NCBI GenBank assembly: GCA_002104905.1
Contig: MCFE01000216.1
Location: forward strand, 1-64,000
DNA: 64,000 nucleotides
Source of the DNA: Basidiobolus meristosporus CBS 931.73
Lineage: Eukaryota > Basidiobolomycota > Basidiobolomycetes > Basidiobolales > Basidiobolaceae
Direction: 5' to 3'
Below the pieces are notes generated by a model. That model made no database searches. It saw only the letters and a program-made list of their open reading frames with translations, and had not been told where the DNA came from. The number at the start of each line of letters is the position of its first letter. Within the stretch, counting starts at the first letter, position 1. This document shows positions 48,624-60,046 of the stretch, piece after piece. The position numbers and the translations under genes were made by a program.

Positions 48624-49536
48624 TTAGTTGCACTCGGCAAGGACAGCCTTCATGGCGTCAACAGCTCTCTCCATCTTCTTTTGTTCAGCCTCGTTGAGCT
48701 GAATCTTGATGGGAGCCTCGACTCCGTTAGCTCCAACAATGGCTGGCATGGACACATAGGAGTCATATTGCTCGTTGTAGCAGGAGATGGGGCGGATATC
48801 ACGACGATCGTTGAGGACAGTGTCACAGAGAGAGGCGACACAGGCACCGATACCATAGTAGGTGGCTCCCTTACGATCGATGATCTCGTAAGCCTTGCGG
48901 GATACTTCGTATTGGAGTTTGTCAAGGTCGACTCCTTGCATTTGAGGGTAGTCGAGGAGAGGGACACCACCAACCATAGCAGAGGACCATCCAACGAATT
49001 GGTGATCACCGTGCTCACCCATGGCGTAGCAGTGAATGGCGGGCTCGCTCACACCGAGGATCTCGGAGAGCTTGAGACGAAGACGTCCAGAGTCAAGGAA
49101 GGTTCCGGATCCGAACACTTGGTTCTTGGGGAGGCCAGAGATCTTCTGGGCAATGTGAGTGAGGACATCGACGGGGTTGGCAACAAGCATGATCTTGGCA
49201 GTGGGCTTGATGGGGGCCATGCTGGTGATCACACTGTTGAGGATGTTGAAGTTCTTGGCAATCAATTGGAGACGAGTCTCTCCAGGGCGCTGTACCAGCA
49301 CCAGCGGTGATCACGATGATGTCGGCTTGACCGGCTTCTTGGTAGGTACCAACTCTGACCTTGGTGGAGGAAAGGAATTGGGAATCGGACAAATCAAGGG
49401 CTTGTCCCTCAGCAACCTTCTGGTTGATGTCGACCATCAACAACTCGCAGGAAACATTGCGGAGAATGATGGAGGAAGCGCAAGAAGCACCGACGGCACC
49501 ACATCCGATGATAGCAATAGTCTTGTTGGCGGGCAT
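48624..49536 (-). pseudogene. LDH: L-lactate dehydrogenase, copy 2 (frameshifted)
   Basis: Nearly identical to copy 1, but an extra T on the plus strand at about 49293 (an A in the gene) shifts the frame inside the substrate loop, between GAG and QRPGETR. Both parts are otherwise open, so this is a very young pseudogene, or a sequencing error. Its 3' flank (48480-48623) is identical, in reverse complement, to the 3' flank of copy 3. Confidence 0.85.
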
Positions 49537-50919
49537 ATTTATTGTGAGGCTAGTGTTGTGATAACTAAAGATAGTTGTTAGTTCAAGATCGTCGGAGTAA
49601 TGATATATATACTGAAACACCGACTGACCCTGACTGAAAGTACCTTCGCCTTTAACTGTTTCAGAAATTCTTTCGGAACTTGTATATTTCTTGAATTGGA
49701 AAGTTCCTGTATACACGATGTAAGTTGCTATTAACTTTACTATGTATGAATTCACTCGAAGTTCATGGAAATTTCAATGCCAAGTGTAAGTTTGTATCTA
49801 TGGAAAGAAGTTTTTTTCGCCTGTGCGTGTTATCTTGACAAACCTGGAATAAAACAATCGAGATCATGTTGCTTAACAACCACCTAGCTTTTGTTTAGGC
49901 TCATAACCTATTGCAGGCTAGCATCCCATCGCAACCTTCTCCGAGTTCAACAATAGATATTCTACGATTCTGCACAGAACGTGCCAATGATTTCTATTAG
50001 TGAAGAATATACTCCGACCAGGAACCATAGTGATCTGATTCCATTAACCTATCTTTTTTCTCTCAAAATCATTAGATCTTCCTAATTTGGTTAGATGAAT
50101 ATTTGAAGTCCCTGAGTACTTGCCTAATGGGTGATATTAACGTAAATCTTCCACTCCATTGCAAGATAATCTTGGTAGATGGTTTCTTGCTTCATTTCTT
50201 TTCACAACATTCCATTCTTCGTAAATTACCACATCCGTAGTAATATTACGTATTTAGTACTCTGAAGGTTCTTTCTTTTAATCTTATCTATCCAATGAAA
50301 TGCTCAATCTACAGAGTTATCTCCATTACGCACTCATGGAGGCATGTGTTACATTGCTTCGGAGAGAGTATGATTAATCCACGTCCTGTAGAAATATACG
50401 TGAGCTATAGAGCTTTGCGCCTCTCACTTACTTTCTCGAAACAGTTACGTAGTAAACTACCGGATATTGCTATACTCTTTTCAGAGCTTTGGTAGATTTA
50501 CATTACCGGTATTATTTTCATCTGGATTCCCCAAAATCCATACTAATCAGGGAAGGTTCAAAAAATTGCACCAATTCAGAAACGTATATTGTTCCGCAGA
50601 GTGACCTCGGTAATTCTATGGTTAGATAACAAAGGCTAGATCTCTATTCTCTGGATTGAATCTTAGTAACTGAGATGGAGTTTTTCCTGATCGTAATAGA
50701 TACTTCGATTATATCCAGAATCTGTGAGATAAACCAAAACTAAGAAATTGCCGCTTCAATATGCTTTAATGCATAATTCAAGCTTTGGTAGGGAAGGTGC
50801 ACACTGTATAGATTTCTTAACCCCATTGCTATCTTAAGATGTACATAAGCTTCGCAGGGCTTTCTAAAACAGTTGAAGTCGAAGTTTCTATCAATCATAG
50901 TAAGTTACCGCTCATCCAG
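49537..50919. other. spacer between divergent LDH-2 and LDH-3
   Basis: About 1.4 kb without a credible gene. The two ends carry the leaders of LDH-2 and LDH-3, with TATATATATC at about 49602-49612 (complement) and 50920-50929. The leaders are similar only close to the ATG. Confidence 0.5.
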
Positions 50920-50994
50920 TATATATATCACCACCCTGACGTTACAGAAGCACCAACTATCCTTAGTTATCACAACACTAGCCTCACAATAAAT

Positions 50995-51906
50995 ATGCCC
51001 GCCAACAAGACTATTGCTATCATCGGATGTGGTGCCGTCGGTGCTTCTTGCGCTTCCTCCATCATTCTCCGCAATGTTTCCTGCGAGTTGTTGATGGTCG
51101 ACATCAACCAGAAGGTTGCTGAGGGACAAGCCCTTGATTTGTCCGATTCCCAATTCCTTTCCTCCACCAAGGTCAGAGTTGGTACCTACCAAGAAGCCGG
51201 TCAAGCCGACATCATCGTGATCACTGCTGGTGCTGGTCAGCGCCCTGGAGAGACTCGTCTCCAATTGATTGCCAAGAACTTCAACATCCTCAACAGTGTG
51301 ATCACCAGCATGGCCCCCATCAAGCCCACTGCCAAGATCATGCTTGTTGCCAACCCCGTCGATGTCCTCACCCACATTGCCCAGAAGATCTCTGGCCTCC
51401 CCAAGAACCAAGTGTTCGGATCCGGAACCTTCCTTGACTCTGGACGTCTTCGTCTCAAGCTCTCCGAGATCCTCGGTGTGAGCGAGCCCGCCATTCACTG
51501 CTACGCCATGGGTGAGCACGGTGATCACCAATTCGTTGGCTGGTCCTCTGCCACTGTTGGTGGTGTCCCTCTTCTCGACTACCCTGAAATGCAAGGAGTC
51601 GACCTTGACAAACTTCAATACGAAGTATCCCGCAAGGCCTATGAGATCATCGATCGTAAGGGAGCCACCTACTATGGTATCGGTGCCTGTGTCGCCTCTC
51701 TCTGTGACACTGTCCTCAACGATCGTCGTGATATCCGCCCCATCTCCTGCTACAACGAGCAATATGACTCCTATGTGTCCATGCCAGCCATTGTTGGCGC
51801 CAACGGAGTCGAGGCCCCCATCAAGATTCAGCTCAACGAGGCTGAACAAAAGAAGATGGAGAGAGCTGTTGACGCCATGAAGGCTGTCCTTGCCGAGTGC
51901 AACTAA
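50995..51906 (+). CDS. LDH: L-lactate dehydrogenase, copy 3 (subgroup A)
   Basis: 303 residues, intact, with all LDH motifs of copy 1; differences are few (SSATVGG for SSAMVGG, YPEMQG for YPQMQG). A TATA box at 50920-50929 lies 66 bases before the ATG. The leader resembles that of copy 4, while the 3' flank (51907-52045) equals that of copy 2, so the copy is a mosaic. Read away from copy 2. Confidence 0.93.
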   Translation: MPANKTIAIIGCGAVGASCASSIILRNVSCELLMVDINQKVAEGQALDLSDSQFLSSTKVRVGTYQEAGQADIIVITAGAGQRPGETRLQLIAKNFNILNSVITSMAPIKPTAKIMLVANPVDVLTHIAQKISGLPKNQVFGSGTFLDSGRLRLKLSEILGVSEPAIHCYAMGEHGDHQFVGWSSATVGGVPLLDYPEMQGVDLDKLQYEVSRKAYEIIDRKGATYYGIGACVASLCDTVLNDRRDIRPISCYNEQYDSYVSMPAIVGANGVEAPIKIQLNEAEQKKMERAVDAMKAVLAECN

Positions 51907-52603
51907 GTGCGATATTCAGGTTGTCACTAGAGGCTTAACGATATTCATGATTGGATAGCTAGCTCTATACACTTGAATACGTGCCTATATATACATATAT
52001 ATATACTTACTAATTTGGAATATCAATACGTACATAATTTATTTAATAAATGTTAAAAACCTCAATTCGTTTGCCGATTATGTTATTTACGAAATGGCGG
52101 TAAAATAAGTTATGAGTTGCTGATTAATTACGTCTTCTTTCATTAAGTGCATAATGCGAGTTTTGACCATTTTCTTGATCAGTTGGACCTTAATATGTGT
52201 AATTAACAGTGGAATATTGAATTATTAATACGTGTGTTTATTGAATCAATGTTAAATGGTCTGTCTTAATCGGTTGCTGGGGAAATCTCAAGTCTACGTA
52301 TCCGAAACTCGCACACAAGTGAAAAATCATCTTCCCATAGGTGCAAGCTCGCGCCAAGAGTAGAGATTCTATGAACTTCTAGTCAATTCATACATATTGA
52401 AAAAAATAGTAAATTACATCGTGTTTTTGAGAACCTTCTAATCTAAGTAATTACTAGCTCCGAAAAAAATATCTAAATTAGTTAGAGTCGAAGCTTCTAT
52501 CAATCAGAGTTGGCTGCCGCTCATCCAGTATATATATCACCACCCTGACGTTACAGAAGCACCAACTATCCCTAGTTATCACAACACTAGCCTCACAATA
52601 AAT

Positions 52604-53515
52604 ATGCCCGCCAACAAGACTATTGCTATCATCGGATGTGGTGCCGTCGGTGCTTCTTGCGCTTCCTCCATCATTCTCCGCAATGTTTCCTGCGAGTTGT
52701 TGATGGTCGACATCAACCAGAAGGTTGCTGAGGGACAAGCCCTTGATTTGTCCGATTCCCAATTCCTTTCCTCCACCAAGGTCAGAGTTGGTACCTACCA
52801 AGAAGCCGGTCAAGCCGACATCATCGTGATCACTGCTGGTGCTGGTCAGCGCCCAGGCGAGACTCGTCTCCAATTGATTGCCAAGAACTTCAACATCCTC
52901 AACAGTGTGATCACCAGCATGGCTCCCATCAAGCCCACTGCCAAGATCATGCTTGTTGCCAACCCCGTCGATGTCCTCACCCACATTGCCCAGAAGATCT
53001 CTGGCCTCCCCAAGAACCAAGTGTTCGGATCCGGAACCTTCCTTGACTCTGGACGTCTTCGTCTCAAGCTCTCCGAGATCCTCGGTGTGAGCGAGCCCGC
53101 CATCCACTGCTACGCCATGGGTGAGCACGGTGATCACCAATTCGTTGGATGGTCCTCTGCTATGGTTGGTGGTGTCCCTCTCCTCGACTACCCTCAAATG
53201 CAAGGAGTCGACCTTGACAAACTCCAATATGAGGTGTCCCGCAAGGCCTACGAAATCATCGATCGTAAGGGAGCCACCTACTATGGTATCGGTGCCTGTG
53301 TCGCCTCTCTCTGTGACACTGTCCTCAACGATCGTCGTGATATCCGCCCCATCTCCTGCTACAACGAGCAATATGACTCCTATGTGTCCATGCCAGCCAT
53401 TGTTGGAGCCAACGGAGTCGAGGCCCCCATCAAGATTCAGCTCAACGAGGCTGAACAAAAGAAGATGGAGAGAGCTGTTGACGCCATGAAGGCTGTCCTT
53501 GCTGAATGCAACTAA
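52604..53515 (+). CDS. LDH: L-lactate dehydrogenase, copy 4 (subgroup A)
   Basis: 303 residues, intact and identical to copy 1 apart from the last residue (Asn for Asp). The leader from about 52475 is shared with copies 1 and 3, including TATATATATC at 52529-52538. Its 3' flank differs from all others and ends in a (TA)n run at about 53594-53612. The order is 1 and 2 on the minus strand, 3 and 4 on the plus strand. Confidence 0.93.
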   Translation: MPANKTIAIIGCGAVGASCASSIILRNVSCELLMVDINQKVAEGQALDLSDSQFLSSTKVRVGTYQEAGQADIIVITAGAGQRPGETRLQLIAKNFNILNSVITSMAPIKPTAKIMLVANPVDVLTHIAQKISGLPKNQVFGSGTFLDSGRLRLKLSEILGVSEPAIHCYAMGEHGDHQFVGWSSAMVGGVPLLDYPQMQGVDLDKLQYEVSRKAYEIIDRKGATYYGIGACVASLCDTVLNDRRDIRPISCYNEQYDSYVSMPAIVGANGVEAPIKIQLNEAEQKKMERAVDAMKAVLAECN

Positions 53516-54393
53516 ATGCTCTACCAGGCTAGTTACTGGGGATTCCGCAATATTCTAATGGGTTAATTTTCTCAATGCACATGAGTACTAACCCATATAT
53601 ATATATATATATACATAAACATATAAATACATATTAATTCAAGATATAGCTTGGTGCATAAGCCGTCTAAATAAATGTTTAAACCAAATTGTTAGCTTAC
53701 GATTAGATCCCAATATGTGGGATGTTGTATATTTTGCGATTTATATTTTAACCGCGTGCCAAAGAATATGTTGATACGACAATTAAAAACATAGTGGAAT
53801 ATTGTTTTAATTAGGTTCAAAGATGATACTTTTATGATAGTTTTCTAGACGTCGACCTGCTCAGGAGTATCTGTGCAACAAGTGCAATTTAAGGACCTGT
53901 GATAATACTACATTAACCATAATTGTTAGCTTATAACAAGCCAGTCGACATCAGCGTAAAACCTTCGTCCGCGCGTATTTCTAGTGTGGGATTCTTTACT
54001 TGGAGGTGTTTGTACATAAAGTTGGTTCTGTGAATCTATTTGTGAACATTAGATAAGTGGGACTAGGAAAAAACCAAATATGTTCTCACACTGGAGTCAA
54101 AATCTCTTTGAATTCAGGAATCTTGGGAGATTCCAACAACTCCATATCTTTGACTGGCTTTTCTAGGCGAATTTTGCGTCTCATCATGACCAGGTTTTTG
54201 GGAACTGAGGAATCAGGAATCAGGACTTGGTGGCTAGTCTGTTGACACCCTCGTTTATACTTACTTGGTATATATTCGTTTGCTGTGTTTGGCTCTTCCA
54301 TGGTAAAATTGAACGTACTCAAGCGACCGTTTATAGTATTTATAGTAGATGACATAATAATTGCTGAGCAAAAAGTTGATTAATTTATTCAAG
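53516..54393. other. spacer between LDH-4 and the HDHD2-like gene
   Basis: A minus-strand frame of 89 codons (54086-54355) is open but has no motif or homologue I recognise. I see no other feature besides the (TA)n run. Confidence 0.35.
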
Positions 54394-55660
54394 TCACTTC
54401 CCCTGCTCTGTTGCGTTATGCTTTATAATAAAATCAACTGCTTCACCAAAGTGCTGGAATACTTGATCAGGCTTAGTGTCATACTTCGATTCATCGTGAA
54501 TCTGGTACTTTCCAGTTTTGACTGAACAGGATCAGTACACCGGCACCGGCACATGGGTTTATTGCTTAATAGTGTTCTTACCAAGATATCTTATAAGCCC
54601 TAATTCCTCAGCACCACCTACAAAGCATTAGTAATGATGAAATTGGCCAGAAAAGATGTACAATTACCTCCAAGATCTTGACAAACGTCGTCCCCGATCA
54701 TGACTACTTGGCTTGGACTATCGAGGAGGCCCCTAAATTAAGATCAACAATTGTAAGCCCAAGGATTTTGCGATATTATCGAGTCGTGTGTACATGTCAG
54801 ACAGCGCAAGTTCAAAAAACTTTTTCTCTGGCTAGTGAGGCTAGATGTTAGTCATCAGTGCTAAGCAAACCAACATCGGAATTATTAGCATACTTTTCCA
54901 ACGGTCTGAGCTTTAGCACCTGTGGCATATTCAATACATTGAACAAACCCACCGGGTCCTAAAGAAAGCCCATCTTTCTCGGCGAAATAGCGAGCTTTAT
55001 GGATGGCAATTAGGGGGGCGCCACCCATAACAAGCCGAAAAGCTTGGTTTAACTATGGAGCGAAATCAGTGAGCTGAGCTCGGCAATGGAATTCAGGTAT
55101 CGTTACTTTGCTATACTCGAAAGAAGAAGGGGATAAACCAACTACTACGGCGTTGTAAGGTTCATCTTGAGGCAAATCTGAAAATTCGTTGAGAGCATCT
55201 TTTTCTAGCAATAATAGTGGCCTATTTTGGTATCCTAGTATTACTCTCGTTGTGCTTGTAATACACACATGTCCAAGCCATAAAAAAAGGGCTACCGCAG
55301 ATTTTGAGCTTTGACCAGATTTTTCGCCGCACTCAACGAAGTGAAAACCTAGAGTTGTCATAATATTACAAGAAGTACGAAAGGAAATATATGTGTAGCA
55401 TTTACTTGTTCAGTCGAAACATCAAAGCCCATTTGATTGAGTTTACGAATTAAAGAGCCTCGACTCTCTTTCGTCGTGTTTGTACAAAAACGAAACTAGG
55501 TACTGTTAGATCTTTGTTAAGGAAGAAGTCTCATAAAATAGTATACCTGAATCCCGCTTTGGTACAGTTTTTTCAAACCCAGGACTGCTCCATCAATGGC
55601 TTTATTGTCAACATGTAATGTGCCGCTGAGGTCAATCAAAACGCCCTTTATGCTGTTCAT
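54394..55660 (-). CDS. HAD-superfamily hydrolase, HDHD2-like
   Basis: Nine exons (55660-55547, 55495-55406, 55348-55296, 55221-55107, 55052-54894, 54831-54794, 54732-54668, 54617-54582, 54521-54394) join in frame to 265 residues, close to HDHD2 (about 259). The HAD nucleophile motif is LIDLSGTLH, motif II is FCTNTTK, and the last motif is [11 protein letters not shown] with two acidic Mg ligands. [12 protein letters not shown] and [12 protein letters not shown] are typical of this subfamily (also near LHPP). The family are Mg-dependent phosphatases; the substrate is unknown. The gene splits the LDH array and has many introns, unlike its intronless neighbours, so LDH copies were probably inserted around it. 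Confidence 0.88.
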
Positions 55661-55876
55661 AGCTGAGGTTTATGTGACCAGCTTTACCTGACAAGACAGC
55701 TTCTATAGATAGTGGATAAGATGACAGATATCATATGAACGTTAGTTAAATTATGCAAATTTTTATTTATAATTAGTATCCATTCGATATATGAGATTTC
55801 GGCCAAAACGATTTCCAGTTGATTGAATCTAGTTTTGCGTGAGAGATTGATACCACTATTTACAATTAATTCCAGC

Positions 55877-56788
55877 TTAATCGCACTTTGATAGAACGGA
55901 TTTCATGGCTTCAACAGCATTTTCCATCTTCTTTGTTTCACTTTCGTTGAGTTGAACGTTGATGATATCCTCGACACCATTCGACCCAACAACAGCAGGC
56001 ATTGACACGTATGCGTCGTATTTGTCGCTATAACATGAGATAGGACGAATGTCACGACGATTGTGGAGGATGGTATCACAAAGGGAAGCAACACAGGCAC
56101 CGATACCATAGTAGGTAGCTCCCTTGCGCTCGATAATCTCATAGGCCTTGCGGGATACTCCATGAGAGAGTGCGTCGAGGTCGACTCCCTTCATCTGAGG
56201 ATAGTCAAGGAGTGGAACGCCACCTACATGAGCAGAAGACCAGGCAACGAATTGATGATCTCCGTGCTCACCCATGGCGTAGCAGTGGATGGCTGGCTCG
56301 CTGACCCCGAGGATCTTTGAGAGCTCAAGACGAAGGCGGCCAGAGTCAAGGAAGGTTCCGGATCCGAACACTTGAGTCTTGGGTAAGCCGGAAATCTTCT
56401 GGGCAATGTGGGTGAGGACATCGACAGGGTTGGCAACAAGCATGATCTTGGCAGTGGGCTTGATGGGGGCCATGCTGCCGATCACACTGTTGAGAATATT
56501 GTAGTTCTTGGCAATCAATTGGAGACGGGTCTCGCCAGGGCGTTGGTTGGCACCAGCAGTGATCACGATGATGTCGGCTTGACCGGCCTCTTGGTAGGTA
56601 CCAACTCTGACCTTGGCAGATGAAAGGAATTGAGAGTCGGCCAAATCGAGAGCTTGACCCTCGGCTACTTGTTGGTTGATGTCGACCATTAATAACTCGC
56701 AAGAAATGTTACGAAGAATAATGGAGGAAGCACAAGAGGCTCCGACAGCACCGCATCCGATGATAGCAATAGTCTTATCAGCTGGCAT
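55877..56788 (-). CDS. LDH: L-lactate dehydrogenase, copy 5 (subgroup B)
   Basis: 303 residues with the complete LDH motif set (GANQRPGETR, LDSGRLR, GEHGDHQ, KGATYYGIG). It is the most divergent copy: MPADKT at the start, VDINQQ, NYNILNSVIGSM, LPKTQVF, HVGGVPLLDYPQMKGVDLDALSHG and an ending VLSKCD. It may be the best representative of subgroup B without exchange with subgroup A. A TATATATAC box lies near 56835-56845. The ORF could extend upstream in frame, but the leader is not conserved. Confidence 0.93.
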   Translation of the reverse strand: MPADKTIAIIGCGAVGASCASSIILRNISCELLMVDINQQVAEGQALDLADSQFLSSAKVRVGTYQEAGQADIIVITAGANQRPGETRLQLIAKNYNILNSVIGSMAPIKPTAKIMLVANPVDVLTHIAQKISGLPKTQVFGSGTFLDSGRLRLELSKILGVSEPAIHCYAMGEHGDHQFVAWSSAHVGGVPLLDYPQMKGVDLDALSHGVSRKAYEIIERKGATYYGIGACVASLCDTILHNRRDIRPISCYSDKYDAYVSMPAVVGSNGVEDIINVQLNESETKKMENAVEAMKSVLSKCD

Positions 56789-57486
56789 ATTGTAAAATGA
56801 AGATTTTTTAGTTTGGAATCCTGATTTCGATGCTCTATATATACGTATTCTCGTCACGTATCCAGTGTGTGTAATAGATTTCGATAGTTCAGGGTGGCAC
56901 CGAATGGGCCGGACCACAGTGTTACTAATAACATACCTTGTAGGTAAATTACTTCTCGACGGCTTTCTCCGCGTATGGTATCCTAGAAAAATGTCAAGGA
57001 AAACTGTTTGTATCACATGAATCGGTATAGAGTGTCATTATCATGTTCCATTTTATTATATGATATGGAGATTGTTATATTCCATGAGTTACAAGATTAA
57101 TAGAAAATTCCAAAGTTTAACGTTAGCGCCTTTGATTGTATCGAATTCATGCAGGTGATGAGCGGATACCGTAATCCTCACGGGCCTAGTCCGTCGTATC
57201 ACATTCCTTAGAAATGGCGGCTAACTAAATCATTAACTCTAAAGAGATACCGTAAATGGAAATATCAATTCCCATTTTTATTATAATTGAATATGCGACA
57301 GTTTAAAATCCGTGTGGATATTCAAATTTAAGTCAGCGTATTTCAATATCATTGTATGGTATATTATATTATCATACTGCTTTTGCGTGTAGTGAGAAAT
57401 TCGGGTTTATTGCAATTTTTATATATAATAACCATCTATGGAAAGGTTAGAGTAAACTGTACAATACTAGATATTTAAGTCACTAT
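56789..57486. other. spacer between LDH-5 and LDH-6
   Basis: About 700 bp of AT-rich sequence with no supported gene; it contains the LDH-5 promoter on one side and the LDH-6 3' end on the other. Confidence 0.4.
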
Positions 57487-58398
57487 TTAGTTGCACTCTG
57501 AAAGAACCGACTTCATTGCTGCAACTGCATTATCCATCTTCTTTTGCTCGGTTTCATTCAGTTGGATGTCAATGATGCTCTCCACTCCATTCGATCCCAC
57601 AACGGCTGGCATAGAGACGTACGAGTCATACTTCTCGTTGTAGCAGGAGATAGGTCGGATATCACGACGATCATGGAGAACAGTGTCACAGAGGGAGGCA
57701 ACACAGGCACCGATGCCATAGTAGGTGGCTCCCTTGCGCTCGATAATCTCATACGCCTTGCGGGATACTCCATGAGAGAGTGCGTCGAGGTCGACTCCCT
57801 TCATCTGAGGATAGTCAAGGAGTGGAACGCCACCGACGCGAGCGGAGGACCAGGCAACGAATTGATGATCTCCGTGCTCACCCATGGCGTAGCAGTGGAT
57901 GGCTGGCTCACTGACCCCGAGGATCTTTGAGAGCTCAAGACGAAGGCGGCCAGAGTCAAGGAAGGTACCAGACCCGAATACTTGGTTCTTGGGAAGGCCA
58001 GAGATCTTCTGGGCGATGTGGGTGAGGACATCGACAGGGTTGGCAACAAGCATGATCTTGGCAGTGGGCTTGATGGGGGCCATGCTGGTGATCACACTGT
58101 TGAGGATGTTGAAGTTCTTGGCAATCAATTGGAGACGGGTCTCGCCTGGGCGTTGATTGGCGCCAGCAGTGATCACGATGATGTCGGCTTGACCGGCTTC
58201 TTGGTAGGTACCAACTCTGACCTTGGTGGAGGAGAGGAATTGAGAGTCGGCCAAATCGAGGGCTTGTCCCTCAGCAACCTTCTGGTTGATGTCGACCATC
58301 AACAACTCGCAGGAAACATTGCGGAGAATGATGGAGGAAGCGCATGAGGCTCCGACAGCACCGCATCCAATGATAGCAATAGTCTTGTTGGCAGGCAT
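57487..58398 (-). CDS. LDH: L-lactate dehydrogenase, copy 6 (A/B mosaic)
   Basis: 303 intact residues. The first 50 or so and the segment around FNILNSVITSMAPIKP match subgroup A, also at synonymous sites, while LELSKILG, MKGVDLDALSHG and IIERKG match subgroup B. It differs from copy 7 by only about one residue. A TATA box (CCATATATAAAG) is at about 58448-58458, about 50 bases from the ATG. Confidence 0.93.
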   Translation of the reverse strand: MPANKTIAIIGCGAVGASCASSIILRNVSCELLMVDINQKVAEGQALDLADSQFLSSTKVRVGTYQEAGQADIIVITAGANQRPGETRLQLIAKNFNILNSVITSMAPIKPTAKIMLVANPVDVLTHIAQKISGLPKNQVFGSGTFLDSGRLRLELSKILGVSEPAIHCYAMGEHGDHQFVAWSSARVGGVPLLDYPQMKGVDLDALSHGVSRKAYEIIERKGATYYGIGACVASLCDTVLHDRRDIRPISCYNEKYDSYVSMPAVVGSNGVESIIDIQLNETEQKKMDNAVAAMKSVLSECN

Positions 58399-60046
58399 TT
58401 GAGGCAGAAAATTGAGGAATGATGAGGTTGTGCTGATTGCATTATTCTTTATATATGGATGTACAAATCTCTCTCGATACATCTTTTTTCAAGTTTTCAT
58501 CTCGATGGACCCATTGAAAGCCCAGGTTTGGCGAAATAAGTAAATTCCAATTAGGACTGGCGGCTTTACTTGTCAGCATATATTATTGCTTGTACTCATA
58601 ACGATACCATCATTGCACAATCGCTTATCTTGACTACAAAAAAGCACAACATCTCTCCATAAATAGTAAACGATGTTAATACTTTACTGTTATTATATTA
58701 AAAACCTTCTGGCGATTCCACGTTTTGCGCAGGATCGTCAATCTGGTTCTTATTGAGGCTAAATGAACCACAGCTATTGCTGAACAAGTAACTTCCGAGT
58801 TAACATTTCACCCACTTTAAACTAGACAAAGGACAACCACATAAGGTATCGGAAGTCTATCTGATCGATATATTCCTTTAAAAGCAAATTCATAGTCAAC
58901 CAACGAACCTGAAATATTGGTGAACATCACCCCATGATTGGACACATCCGAATCGATCTTAGATTCAAAGCACTAGGTTCGTGGTCTATTACACAATCGA
59001 TCATTCATATCGCCAACTGTCTGATAATGACACATACTTAGGAGGGTGAGTTTGATATGTATGCCGAGGTAATCTAGGCCACGAAGCTCACAATCTAGAG
59101 CGACCTTACAGCTCTTCATGGAATCGACGTTATGCACATCACCGATACTCTTCCTGTTAGATGCTTTTTGATAAACCCCATCCTGATGTTTATTTGCGAT
59201 AGAGTTACTTCGAGAGTTAGAAGTAAAATGGTACCCCACAACTTTATCCATTCGCACTCAGTCCAATCGATTGAATTTTATTCTAGCCGTCTTTAGTCTG
59301 GATCAAGTGAGAACGGTTCGTAGCCCAGAAGCAGGGGAAATTATCTTGTTCTTCAAATACAAATGTCACCTTTTGCATTCCAGCGCAATCAGAAGGCACA
59401 TGCTACTCCGCAGGGCGCTTTTCATCAGAAATTCTGTTACGAGTGTTTTTTTAATTTACGAAGAAATTAGTGCCGACGTGGTCCGAATCCTCCGAGATAA
59501 CCAGACGCTTACTTAAAGGTTGATATTAAATCATCTTTCCTGGATAGGTTAAGACAAGTGACTTGCGATAGTGTTCAGGTACTTGCAGTAGTTGATCTAG
59601 GTGGTGAAATCTCAAGTTTAACGTTTCTAGAAGCACTTGGTGCTGGCAATAATTACCTTATGGAGCATTCTTCGCCTAATTGACATATACCTTTTATAGC
59701 TACACTGCCCTATTATGATGAGTACCGAAATCTAATCTGAATTAGACTATGGATTGAATATTGATTATTTGGTAGATATAGAAAGCTTTGTAGACAATAA
59801 TGCCTTGTACGTCATGGAATCAGTAAGAACAAGTTGAAAACAATCTGTGTTCAGGTACAGAAGTCACGTGATTTTAGGGTTACGATTCCGGGAAGACCGA
59901 AAGACTTCCGTGTTACTGTACTTTGAGCTTGCAAATGTATGCCTGAAAAGAAAATTCCTTTATCTAATCTTTACCCTTCGAAAATATATATAGAGGCAAG
60001 ATCTGTTGCATATTCTTCAGTTTATATATTAAACAATTTCAACAAT
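58399..60046. other. spacer between divergent LDH-6 and LDH-7
   Basis: About 1.6 kb without a credible gene; short frames at 58973-59257 (-) and 59271-59516 (+) have no motif. Promoters of the two divergent LDH genes lie at its ends, with ATATATATAG near 59984 and TTTATATATT near 60021. Confidence 0.45.

Noticed and set aside
47041-53458. Long open frames (up to 326 codons) antisense to the LDH genes
   Set aside because: They are exact shadows of the LDH codon pattern, recur with every copy, and contain no domain.
54086-54355. 89-codon minus-strand ORF downstream of the HDHD2-like gene
   Set aside because: No recognisable motif, no splice support, and length expected by chance in this base composition.
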